Source: Bacteroidia bacterium (GTDB taxonomy: Bacteria; Bacteroidota; Ignavibacteria; SZUA-365). From it: 64,000 bases of DNA. Where the stretch lies: the NCBI GenBank assembly GCA_027493955.1, contig JAOSJT010000001.1:2343131-2407130 (forward strand). Direction: 5' to 3'. A model generated the notes under the pieces. That model was not told where the DNA came from. It ran no database searches and saw only the letters and a program-made list of their open reading frames with translations. Both the position numbers and the translations under genes were made by a program. This document shows positions 27,655 through 35,283 of the stretch, piece after piece (position 1 is the first letter of the stretch; each line of letters starts with the position of its first letter).

Positions 27655-29160
27655 TCACTGCATGTACATCATTTTTCTCGAGAATCGGGTCCGCGCGGTG
27701 TACAAGGTGTACAAATACACACCGGACGCCAGCCGCTCGCCGCCACTACCGAGTGCATTCCACTCAACGGAATGCCGGCCGGCTTCGGCCCAGCCTGAAT
27801 ACAGTGTGGCGACCTCGTCGCCCGCCTGATTGTACACAACGAGGCGCACATTGCCAGCCGAGGGCAGGTTGAATTGAATGCGAGTAGAGGGATTGAACGG
27901 ATTCGGGTAGTTCTGTCCGAGTTCATATCTCGGCAGATCAATCGCCTCCTCCACCGGGTTGGGTGATCCATACACGATGGACGCTTCAACGTCGGTAATG
28001 GGATTGTTGTCTTCTTTTGCCACGATAAGCTTTTTGAAACTCACTTGCAGAGGATTGGCAATGTCGAACAACATCTCGATTACCAGTCTGTTGCCGGGCG
28101 ACACCACGCTGCCGCTCGAAAGATCCGCAGCAATGATGCGGAGCACGTTGTTCGAATAACCTTTTGATCCGGGTCCCCAGATTGTGTTTACTTTTGCGGT
28201 ATCCGGTACCGAGGGAATATTACTCAGTTCGAGTTGTATACCTTTTACGTTGAGCGTATTCTCCATGCGCACAACCACCCCACGCTTGGTGACATACACC
28301 GTGATCTTCGCCTGCGCCTGTACATCCGTCGACTTCGCGGCGCTGCGCACATTTTCTGACGGCGCGGAAAGTTGTATGCCGTTCGGATACTGTCCGTCGA
28401 GTATAACCTGTTGTGTCATTGCCAAATCCTTCACGTCTATCGATTCATCACCCAAGGGCCATGGAGCAATGTCGGCCCGCAGCAGCGCATCGCCCTGGAA
28501 CGTTGCCTTGCCGAGTATGACATGCATAATGCTCAGGAGATCGTTGATGTTCACTTCATCGTCAAAATTCACATCGGCCTTTTCCACCGTGTTGCGAAGC
28601 ACGATTGTTTGCATCCCACCCGCCGCGAGCCCGGCGTCCGTCCCTCCGACGAGCGAGCCGACCACATCGAAGATCTCCAGCCGGGTTTCGTGCGGACCCG
28701 GATTGCTGACGTCGACGGCGTCGTACGTGAATCGGATGAGGCCGTGCAGAGCGGCCGGTTCCAGCACCGCATCATCCTGACCGAGTATCACCACCGAAAC
28801 AGTGTCGTTGGTGGAGAGATCAGGCAGCACGGTGCTTCGCTGAATATTCGTCATACACAACCAGCGTGGGTCGTTTTTGAGCAACGGATCGAGCTCCACG
28901 CCGGTGATGCGTATCCTGCCGTTCAGGTTGCGCACACGAAATTGCAGCGCTTTGAGCGGACCACCCTCATAGCCGTACAGTCCGATACTGTCGATAAAGC
29001 CGCGCGAGTTGTCCATACGCGTCCGTTCCGGGGACTCGAACGCAACGGCGCCTCCCTGCGACGCGTTGCGTGCGCCGCCGCCTGCGATCGCCGTAAATTC
29101 AGTGCCGGAGAGCAGCACAAGCGCCGCGATAATGAACCATTGTGGTGAAATGCTGTACAT
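27655..29160 (-). CDS. Secreted dockerin-like protein with T9SS sorting domain
   Basis: The 501-residue protein starts at the ATG at 29160, 6 nt after AGAGGA; this gives a clean signal peptide ('SPQWFIIAALVLLSGTEF'). Residues about 40-210 form a beta domain. A paired EF-hand/dockerin-like segment follows ('KADVNFDDEVNINDLLSIMH', then 'GDESIDVKDLAMTQQVIL'). A cohesin-like region 'KGIQLELSNIP' follows it, then a T9SS tail ('LGQNYPNPFNPSTRIQF', 'ASGVYLYTLY'). The dockerin-like part is closely similar to one in the protein at 30686-32944. Dockerins normally bind cohesins and Ca2+, but here the segment may be only structural. Third gene of the six-gene cluster. Confidence 0.85.
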   Translation of the reverse strand: MYSISPQWFIIAALVLLSGTEFTAIAGGGARNASQGGAVAFESPERTRMDNSRGFIDSIGLYGYEGGPLKALQFRVRNLNGRIRITGVELDPLLKNDPRWLCMTNIQRSTVLPDLSTNDTVSVVILGQDDAVLEPAALHGLIRFTYDAVDVSNPGPHETRLEIFDVVGSLVGGTDAGLAAGGMQTIVLRNTVEKADVNFDDEVNINDLLSIMHVILGKATFQGDALLRADIAPWPLGDESIDVKDLAMTQQVILDGQYPNGIQLSAPSENVRSAAKSTDVQAQAKITVYVTKRGVVVRMENTLNVKGIQLELSNIPSVPDTAKVNTIWGPGSKGYSNNVLRIIAADLSSGSVVSPGNRLVIEMLFDIANPLQVSFKKLIVAKEDNNPITDVEASIVYGSPNPVEEAIDLPRYELGQNYPNPFNPSTRIQFNLPSAGNVRLVVYNQAGDEVATLYSGWAEAGRHSVEWNALGSGGERLASGVYLYTLYTARTRFSRKMMYMQ

Positions 29161-29212
29161 GGCAATCCTCTGTCGTGAAAATGCGTTCATGGTTGCGGGA
29201 GCGGGTCGGCCG

Positions 29213-29740
29213 TCAATGCCGCGCGATGATATGCAGAACCTGCGTGCCGCGTTCGTGGACAATGGTTTCATTACGAATCCGCATATCCGCTACGAGGAGC
29301 TTGTCGTCGGACGTCCGGAGCTCCAGCGCAATGAAGCGCGATGCGTCCGTCAGCGACCAGGTGAATTTCAACGGATAGCCCTCGTTCATTGGCTGATAGC
29401 GGACCACGAAGGTATCGATGCGGCCGGCGGCGGTACTCCGTATATCGCGGTAGGCACCTGTGTTGGGCACGCGCTTCACTCCCGGCGGATCGAGAAAACG
29501 AAAATCGAAGGCCATTTCGAATGGAACAGGTGGCACGGCGCCTTCGCCGAGTTCCCACTCGTACCCCGGCGTGCCGGCTTCGTGATAGCCCAGCAGCAGC
29601 GTGTGCTGCATCCCGTTGGCGTCCTCTACCGTGAAGCGAAGTGAATCAGCAAGCGGCACCTGCACCGGCTGCGCAACGGATACGGCGGCACTCAGAACGA
29701 AGAGCGGCAGGAGCGCGACGAGGGTGGAAATCAGTTTCAT
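29213..29740 (-). CDS. Small secreted protein, single copy of a shared surface domain
   Basis: The 175-residue protein has a signal peptide ('LISTLVALLPLFVLSAAVSV'). Its mature part ('LLLGYHEAGTPGYEWELGEG', 'FDFRFLDPPGV', 'NTGAYRDIRS', 'IDTFVVRYQP', 'PLKFTWSL') follows, block by block, the N-terminal domains of the two upstream proteins (29749-30585 and 30686-32944) but has no T9SS tail. A GTG at 29752 overlaps the upstream stop (GTGA); I chose the ATG at 29740, 8 nt after GGTGA, because it gives a normal signal peptide. Function unknown. Confidence 0.78.
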   Translation of the reverse strand: MKLISTLVALLPLFVLSAAVSVAQPVQVPLADSLRFTVEDANGMQHTLLLGYHEAGTPGYEWELGEGAVPPVPFEMAFDFRFLDPPGVKRVPNTGAYRDIRSTAAGRIDTFVVRYQPMNEGYPLKFTWSLTDASRFIALELRTSDDKLLVADMRIRNETIVHERGTQVLHIIARH

Positions 29741-29748
29741 GTGTTCGA

Positions 29749-30585
29749 TCACCGTAGCAACATCATCGAGCGTGAGAGTACTGTCGCTCCGCTTTGAAGC
29801 ACGAGCACATAGCTTCCGCTCGGAAGTCCGCTCGCGTCAAACCGCAGCGTATGCCTCCCCGCTTCCCACATGCCGTTACCGAGAACGGCAACCTGCGCTC
29901 CGAGTACATTGTACACGGCGATACGCACGGCAGCGGTTTGCGGCAGTGTGAAAGCTATCGTCGTCGTCGGATTAAAGGGATTGGGGTAATTTTGCTCGAG
30001 TGCGAGATCGGCCGCCACAGGACTGTAACCGACACTCACGAGCCGTGCGCCTTCCTTGATGATGATAACCGAGGGAGATCCAAATGGCGGTATCGTGACC
30101 ATCGTATCTGTTATCATGTTCGTTTCCGGCCAATCTGTACCCGACTGCGGTTTGATGGTCCATTTCGTGGCATAGCTGGAAAGACCCTCCGGCCAAGAGA
30201 TGATCACGTTCTCGGTCTCAAGTAAATCACCGGAAAAACGGATGCGGAATGAATCGATTTGCGCCGCGTCGACATACCCTCGAAAATCGCGATTCGTCCC
30301 TGTACCGAGTCCTGTGGGAAACGTAGCCACGCGTCCAGGCAGTGAAATAAATCGCGCGTCGAAATTGAACGGGGGAGGCGGAAGCGGCGGCATCATGCCT
30401 TCCTGGAACTCACCGAAGCTGTCGTCATGATCGATGCCAACGGTGTTGCCGGGATTGACGCCGATGAACAGCGTATCGCCGATATTGCCGCAGCGGACAA
30501 AAACCGGGACCTTGAACGATACCTGTGCCGAAAGAGGCGCGGCGAAAGCAATCAGTAGAAGAAGCGGTAGAATGAAGCGTCGCAT
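29749..30585 (-). CDS. Secreted protein: shared surface domain plus T9SS tail
   Basis: The 278-residue protein has a signal peptide ('ILPLLLLIAFAAPLSAQ'). Its domain (about residues 20-180) contains 'GIDHDDSFGEFQEGMMPPLP', 'SLPGRVATFPTGLGTG', 'RDFRGYVDAAQIDSFRIRF' and 'WTIKPQSGTDWPETNMI', and is clearly homologous to the N-terminus of the next protein upstream. The C-terminal T9SS domain reads 'LEQNYPNPFNPTTTIAF', 'VYNVLGAQVAVL', 'PSGSYVLVLQ', 'SMMLLR'. The start has GAGG 6 nt upstream. It is the first gene of the six-gene cluster after the terminator-like stem at 30626-30663. Confidence 0.85.
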   Translation of the reverse strand: MRRFILPLLLLIAFAAPLSAQVSFKVPVFVRCGNIGDTLFIGVNPGNTVGIDHDDSFGEFQEGMMPPLPPPPFNFDARFISLPGRVATFPTGLGTGTNRDFRGYVDAAQIDSFRIRFSGDLLETENVIISWPEGLSSYATKWTIKPQSGTDWPETNMITDTMVTIPPFGSPSVIIIKEGARLVSVGYSPVAADLALEQNYPNPFNPTTTIAFTLPQTAAVRIAVYNVLGAQVAVLGNGMWEAGRHTLRFDASGLPSGSYVLVLQSGATVLSRSMMLLR

Positions 30586-30625
30586 GATTTCCTCATATGT
30601 GAGCGTTTAATAAGCGTTTTATTGA

Positions 30626-30663
30626 GCGCCTGACCCGCGCGGGTTAACGCGCGGGTCAGGCGC
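30626..30663 (-). terminator. Perfect 16-bp hairpin between surface genes
   Basis: GCGCCTGACCCGCGCG (30626-30641) pairs exactly with 30648-30663 around a 6-nt loop. It follows the stop codon at 30686 on the minus strand, but only TCAATAAAACG comes after it, so termination may be partial. It probably separates the two-gene unit above from the six-gene unit below. Confidence 0.7.
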
Positions 30664-30685
30664 TGTGTCGTCTATGTGAAGCGGA

Positions 30686-32944
30686 TTACTTCGTCAGCAT
30701 CATGCTGCGGACGGCGGAGAAACCGTCGGCGGACAGACGATAGAAGTACACACCGGAGGTCACCGCGGCGCCGTTGGCGTCCGTGCCGTCCCATGTGATC
30801 GAATGCGTACCGGCTTCGACGGTGCCGGATTGCAGGTTGCGGACTTCCATGCCCACGCTGTTGAAGATGCTTAGGCGAACCTGCGTGGAGACGGGTACCG
30901 TGTAGCTGATCGTGGTCGACGGATTGAATGGATTCGGATAGCTCTGCTCGAGGGCGAAGGCATCCGGAGCGGTGGCGGCACGCTTCACAAGCACGACTTC
31001 CACATCCATCGCGTTGTTCTGCGCATCGGCAACGGTCATATTGGCGACGTTCAGCGCGGCCACGTCCACGGAAGCGACGGGGATGCTGAAGAGCTGCGCG
31101 TTCATGACGCCGTTGGAGTTGTAATACAGCACGCGGTCGTTGCGGCCGCTGAGGACGGTACCGTTATCGGAAGATCCGATTCCGGCGATTCCGGCGCCCT
31201 GAAGATCAAACTGCACACCCTTGACCGGAACCACTGCTTCGACGCGGGCGTCGAGCTGCGAAGCGCTGACGGTGAGGTACAGCGTTGCGCGGGAAGCGGA
31301 CTTGCTGGCCGAGTTGCGGTTGCCCGTGAAGGGAAGCGGCGTACCATCGGGGAACTCGCCGTTCAGAATCATGGACTGGAGAAGCGCAACGTCCGTTGCG
31401 TCGAGATTGCCATCACCGGCGGGCCAAGGAGCGACGTCGGCACGGATGAATTCCGAGCCCTGGAGCGTGATGCGATCGAGGATGTGATCGATAACCTGGA
31501 GAAGGTCAAGAATGTCAATGAAACCGTCGGCATTGGCATCGCCCTTCTGACCGACACCAAGATCGGTGATCAGGATCTGCTGGGGATTGGATGTGCATGC
31601 GGTAACCTGCGCATTTTCTCCAAGCGTGGTCGAGCCGATTATTTCGGTGAGTTCCATCGTCGTGCTCGCATCAAGCGGAGTATTGGTCGTCGCATACTGG
31701 AAGTAAGCGATGTCCGTGGCGCCGCTGAAGGCATCGATGGAATCCGTCACACCGAGGATCACGAGGCGAATGGTATCGATGCTTGCGAAGGTCAGCGGAT
31801 CGATGGGACCGCGACCGATTTCGTATTGGAATATCCACTTTGCGGGGTCGGCAATGCGGGCGCCGCGTGCGACGGAAACGAGGCGGCTGGTCGGACCGTT
31901 GACAATGCGGAATTGCAGGGAGCGGAGTGCCTTACCAGCATAATCGGAAAGCTGCACAGTGTCCTGAAGGCCGGTGAGAGCATCACCGACATTCTGGCCT
32001 TCGCTGCGGAAGCACAGCGTGCCACCCTGCGCGTTGCCGCTGCCGGTGACGTTCACAACCGTCGGGGAACCGGCTGCATTATGCGTGAAGGTGATGCCTG
32101 CGCTCTGTGCGCCGGCCGCCAACGGAGCAAACTGCACTTGCAAGGTTGTGCTTTGGCTGGGATTGAGGTTGATCGGAAGAGTCGGGGCGGTCACGAAGGT
32201 GAAATCCGTACCCGCGAAGGTGTTGGTAATCGCGGTGATGGTAAGGGCTGCAGACGTACCGGTGTTGGTGATCGTGAGGGTCTGCGTCGCCGTGTTGCCG
32301 ACATTGACGGAACCGAAAGCGACGGGGCTTGGGCTGACGGAGAAATTCACGGGAGCGGGTGCGAAGGCACCGGTCTTGATGATGATCACATCCAGAGGCG
32401 ATCCCGAATTCGGACCCGGGATGACCACTGAGGTGTTCGCAATCATGTCTGTGGTCGGGAAAAGTGAACCACTGCGCGGTTTGATTGTCCAGGTCGTACC
32501 ATAGGACGCGAGATCATTCGGCCAGGAGAGTGTCGCACCGTTGATGTCGAAATCGTCACCCTGCAAGCGGACCATGAAGGAGTCCACCTGGGTGCTGCCG
32601 AAATAGTTGCGGTAATCCTTATACGAGCCGGTGGATCCGAGGCCGTCCGGGATCGAGGTTACGCGGCCGGGAAGTGTTCGGAATGTTACATCGAGGACAG
32701 GAATACTTGGCGGTGCCGGCGGAGCGGGTGCTTCCTGATATACTCCAAGCCCCGGATCGGTATCGAGACCGACACTGTTGTCCGGGTTGCCGCCTCGCCC
32801 GTCACCATTCACTCCAAGGGAAACCGACAGCACGGTCGTGCCACGCGTCACGGTGATCTGCTTCTGGAAGCTTACGCCCTGCGCGAACACCGAAGGTGCA
32901 GCCAGCGCGAGCACTATGAGCAGTGAGAGAAATTTCGTTTTCAT
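30686..32944 (-). CDS. Multidomain secreted protein: shared domain, Ig-like, dockerin-like, T9SS
   Basis: The 752-residue protein starts at 32944 ('MKTKFLSLLIVLALAAP') with a signal peptide. Domains in order: the shared domain (about 20-200, 'LDTDPGLGVYQEAPAPPAPP', 'LPGRVTSIPDGLG', 'WTIKPRSGSLFPTTDMI'); an Ig-like choice-of-anchor domain (about 205-310, 'SPSPVAFGSVNVGNTATQTL'); a beta domain; a dockerin-like pair ('KGDANADGFIDILDLLQVID', 'GDGNLDATDVALLQSMIL'); another beta domain ('VKGVQFDLQGAGIAGI'); and a T9SS tail ('LEQSYPNPFNPSTTISY', 'SGVYFYRLSADG', 'SMMLTK'). It follows the beta-helix gene by 55 bp, so those two are probably co-transcribed. Likely exposed on the surface; role unknown. 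Confidence 0.88.
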   Translation of the reverse strand: MKTKFLSLLIVLALAAPSVFAQGVSFQKQITVTRGTTVLSVSLGVNGDGRGGNPDNSVGLDTDPGLGVYQEAPAPPAPPSIPVLDVTFRTLPGRVTSIPDGLGSTGSYKDYRNYFGSTQVDSFMVRLQGDDFDINGATLSWPNDLASYGTTWTIKPRSGSLFPTTDMIANTSVVIPGPNSGSPLDVIIIKTGAFAPAPVNFSVSPSPVAFGSVNVGNTATQTLTITNTGTSAALTITAITNTFAGTDFTFVTAPTLPINLNPSQSTTLQVQFAPLAAGAQSAGITFTHNAAGSPTVVNVTGSGNAQGGTLCFRSEGQNVGDALTGLQDTVQLSDYAGKALRSLQFRIVNGPTSRLVSVARGARIADPAKWIFQYEIGRGPIDPLTFASIDTIRLVILGVTDSIDAFSGATDIAYFQYATTNTPLDASTTMELTEIIGSTTLGENAQVTACTSNPQQILITDLGVGQKGDANADGFIDILDLLQVIDHILDRITLQGSEFIRADVAPWPAGDGNLDATDVALLQSMILNGEFPDGTPLPFTGNRNSASKSASRATLYLTVSASQLDARVEAVVPVKGVQFDLQGAGIAGIGSSDNGTVLSGRNDRVLYYNSNGVMNAQLFSIPVASVDVAALNVANMTVADAQNNAMDVEVVLVKRAATAPDAFALEQSYPNPFNPSTTISYTVPVSTQVRLSIFNSVGMEVRNLQSGTVEAGTHSITWDGTDANGAAVTSGVYFYRLSADGFSAVRSMMLTK

Positions 32945-32999
32945 TCTATGTTGCTCCTGATTGAAAAAGCTATGCTGGAACATTTTGTTGTTTTGGAGA

Positions 33000-34895
33000 T
33001 CAGAAATTCTTGGTTACGGTGATGTCCACTGGGAAGCTGCCGCCGGTGATGTACACCCAGTAGCCGCGGCCGGGATTCATCTGATTCACTGTTTCGTACG
33101 TGGCGCCATTGTAGCCCCATACGTCGCCGGCAAGAATGCGATTGGAAGGTGTGGTCACAACGTCGGCATCACCATTTGCAGGGGAGATATCACGGACGGT
33201 GCCGTTCACACCACCAATGAGGACCCAGCCTTCCTGGTTTACCGTGATCTTGAAGCTGTTAACCGGATTACCCTGCGTGTAGGTCGTGCGGGAAGTCGGC
33301 CAGTACGCCCAGTAGGCTGCGCCGGTGCTCACCGTGCCCGTACCAGGGATGCTGTTGTAGCTCGTGCCGTTGAAGCCGTACACTGTCGTACCGACAGTAC
33401 CGGGGAAGATAGTGTTGACAGTGGAGTCGGTGGCCACGAAGGTCGGGACCGACACGATGTTCCAGCCCGCGTTGTGCAGATTGTAGGTCGCGTTGGCCGG
33501 GATGTTGTACACGCGGCTCTGAGGGTCGAATTCCGTCCAGCCGGCAGTCCACTGCGAGCTCAAGGATGCGTTGGGATCAAATGCGCCACGGTAGGCGGTT
33601 GCGGTGAAGAAGGGATCGAGACCAGTGAAGTCTGCTCCTGAAGCCAACTCCGAAGTTGTCAGAGGACGCGGGTCGGGATTGGTCAAAGACGACATGCTTT
33701 GAAGCCCGAGAGCGTCTGGTTGCCGCGACGCGGCGCTCCAGATATTACCATTGCGATTGAGCCATGCATTGACGTTCGCCTTGTCGACACCGGTGCCACT
33801 AGTCTCAACAGAGTCGACTGTCCCGACGAAGGAAGCGAAACTCGTATTACGGACACGAATAAGCTCGTTCGTATAGGAAGGATAGTCGATGGAGTTGTAT
33901 GTCTCGACATCGCGGAAGGACATGCTGCGCTCGTAACCAAGCACCGCACTGTTGAGAAGATTCTGCTGCGTACCGCGGCGGAACATGAGAGCATAATCAA
34001 AGCGCTCACCAGTCGGAATGGTGGTGGCATTTGTGCGTTTGGGACCAACGAGAGTGAAATTCGAGAAGATGGGATTGGTACGCGGACTCGTGGCGTAGCA
34101 GGAAGAACTGCCGCAGTTATCCGTTTCGATGGCGCGCGAGTTGTCCGTCGGATCCCAGTAATTCGGATCTTTGAGGCCAAAGCCGAACTGAACCTTTCCG
34201 CTATATCCAAAGTCGGTATCGAAACCATCGTCGGTTTCGCCAACCGTTACGAGATATTTCGCATTGACCGTGCCGCCGAAAAATTCGAAGCCGTCGTCGA
34301 ATGAATACGAGACCTGCACGTGATCGATGGTCGTGCCGCTGCCGACGCCGCCGAGGGTAAGACCGTTGGTTTCGTTGTTCAACTGGAAGCGATACCCTGC
34401 GTATTCGATGCGCACGTACTGGAAAGTACCGCTGCTGTGCGTAGGATTCGGGCCGCCGTAGGAACCCGGAACAATACCGCCTTCGATTTGCGGATTGACC
34501 TGATTTGTCGGGGCGTTGCCCAGTATCACCACACCGGCCCAGTCGCCGGGACGGCGTTCACCAACCGGCTTCGCACTGGTCATCACGATCGGATTCAGAG
34601 CCGTGCCGGTCGCGAGGATCTGCCCACCTCTGGAAATGGTAAGCACGGCTGCCGAATCACCGAGGATCAGCGTGCCGGCGGGGATGGTCAACGTATAGGT
34701 TGAATCGACGAAGTAGATACCAGTAAGGATATACACGCTGTCTGCGGTAAGCGTGCGGTTACCTACCTGGTGATAGACGGTCCGGCCCGAACCAACGCCG
34801 GGGCCGAGTATTGCTGTCGGCTTGATCTGCGCCATTGCCGTCCCAGCGAGGAGTATCAGCGCTGCGGCAGCCAAAGCGAGTTGAAAACGTTTCAT
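33000..34895 (-). CDS. Secreted right-handed beta-helix protein, TonB-receptor partner type
   Basis: The 631-residue protein has a signal peptide ('ALAAAALILLAGTAMAQ') and the typical opening 'TADSVYILTGIYFVDSTYTL', 'TIPAGTLILGDSAAVLTISR' and 'RRPGDWAGVVILGNAPTN'. This beta-helix family in Bacteroidota is often encoded next to a TonB-dependent receptor, as here (receptor at 35284-38002). Asp/Glu-rich turns ('SYSFDDGFEFFGGTVN', 'GETDDGFDTDFGYSG') could bind metal. Residues from about 475 on ('NLHNAGWNIVSVP', 'GAAYWAYWPTSRT', 'NPGRGYWVYITGG') repeat the C-terminal domain of the protein at 25161-27644. No T9SS tail. The start has GGAG 7 nt upstream. It may bind or present the ligand of the receptor; this is inference. 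Confidence 0.82.
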   Translation of the reverse strand: MKRFQLALAAAALILLAGTAMAQIKPTAILGPGVGSGRTVYHQVGNRTLTADSVYILTGIYFVDSTYTLTIPAGTLILGDSAAVLTISRGGQILATGTALNPIVMTSAKPVGERRPGDWAGVVILGNAPTNQVNPQIEGGIVPGSYGGPNPTHSSGTFQYVRIEYAGYRFQLNNETNGLTLGGVGSGTTIDHVQVSYSFDDGFEFFGGTVNAKYLVTVGETDDGFDTDFGYSGKVQFGFGLKDPNYWDPTDNSRAIETDNCGSSSCYATSPRTNPIFSNFTLVGPKRTNATTIPTGERFDYALMFRRGTQQNLLNSAVLGYERSMSFRDVETYNSIDYPSYTNELIRVRNTSFASFVGTVDSVETSGTGVDKANVNAWLNRNGNIWSAASRQPDALGLQSMSSLTNPDPRPLTTSELASGADFTGLDPFFTATAYRGAFDPNASLSSQWTAGWTEFDPQSRVYNIPANATYNLHNAGWNIVSVPTFVATDSTVNTIFPGTVGTTVYGFNGTSYNSIPGTGTVSTGAAYWAYWPTSRTTYTQGNPVNSFKITVNQEGWVLIGGVNGTVRDISPANGDADVVTTPSNRILAGDVWGYNGATYETVNQMNPGRGYWVYITGGSFPVDITVTKNF

Positions 34896-35283
34896 GTTTG
34901 TCTCCGTTGTATTATGAAGGGTAGTCAGTTTGTATTGTGTTAATGCATTCAGTTTGGCTCTTTTCGATCAGATCATACACCTCTCCGTTTGGTCCGACAA
35001 CGCTCCTTCCGCTTTTCCGCGGCGGTCTGCGCGCCGAAACGACGACAGCAGGCCCTGCTCCGCGGAGATCACCAGTATCTTCAGGTCCGATCCGGCGCGT
35101 CAACACCGGGCGCTTCATAACGGAGAAACGCATCCGACATCCTCAACACCCCCCCCATCTCCTCTCCTCGCGTCACACATCTGCAATCTACAGCGCCCGT
35201 GTTAGGACAAATCTCCGGATGTGTGAGAATTGGGTGCGAACTTCCTTTCAGCCTTACCGTTTCGTAACGCTTCGTTCAACAAA
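34896..35283. other. Leader region of the beta-helix gene
   Basis: This 388-bp stretch separates the broken TonB receptor from the beta-helix gene. Short frames on both strands show no protein-like features. It holds one copy of the conserved hairpin element (35043-35108), 148 bp before the start codon, and C-rich tracts near 35150. Confidence 0.5.
35043..35108. ncRNA. Conserved hairpin element, copy B
   Basis: In plus orientation it has a GCAGG-GC-CTGC type inverted repeat, then GGAGATCACCAG at 35064-35075, then GCGTCAACACCG at 35097-35108 within a CGGCG-CGTCAA-CACCG hairpin. Both 12-mers occur in the same order in copy A near 38.45 kb. In the minus direction the element would lie in the 5' leader of the beta-helix gene. 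Whether it acts as RNA or DNA, and on which strand, is not settled. Confidence 0.4.

Noticed and set aside
34912-35205. Small proteins on either strand in the beta-helix gene leader (73 and 91 codons)
   Set aside because: No ribosome site, no hydrophobic or domain pattern; similarity to the 38.5-kb copy is at DNA level and includes hairpins.
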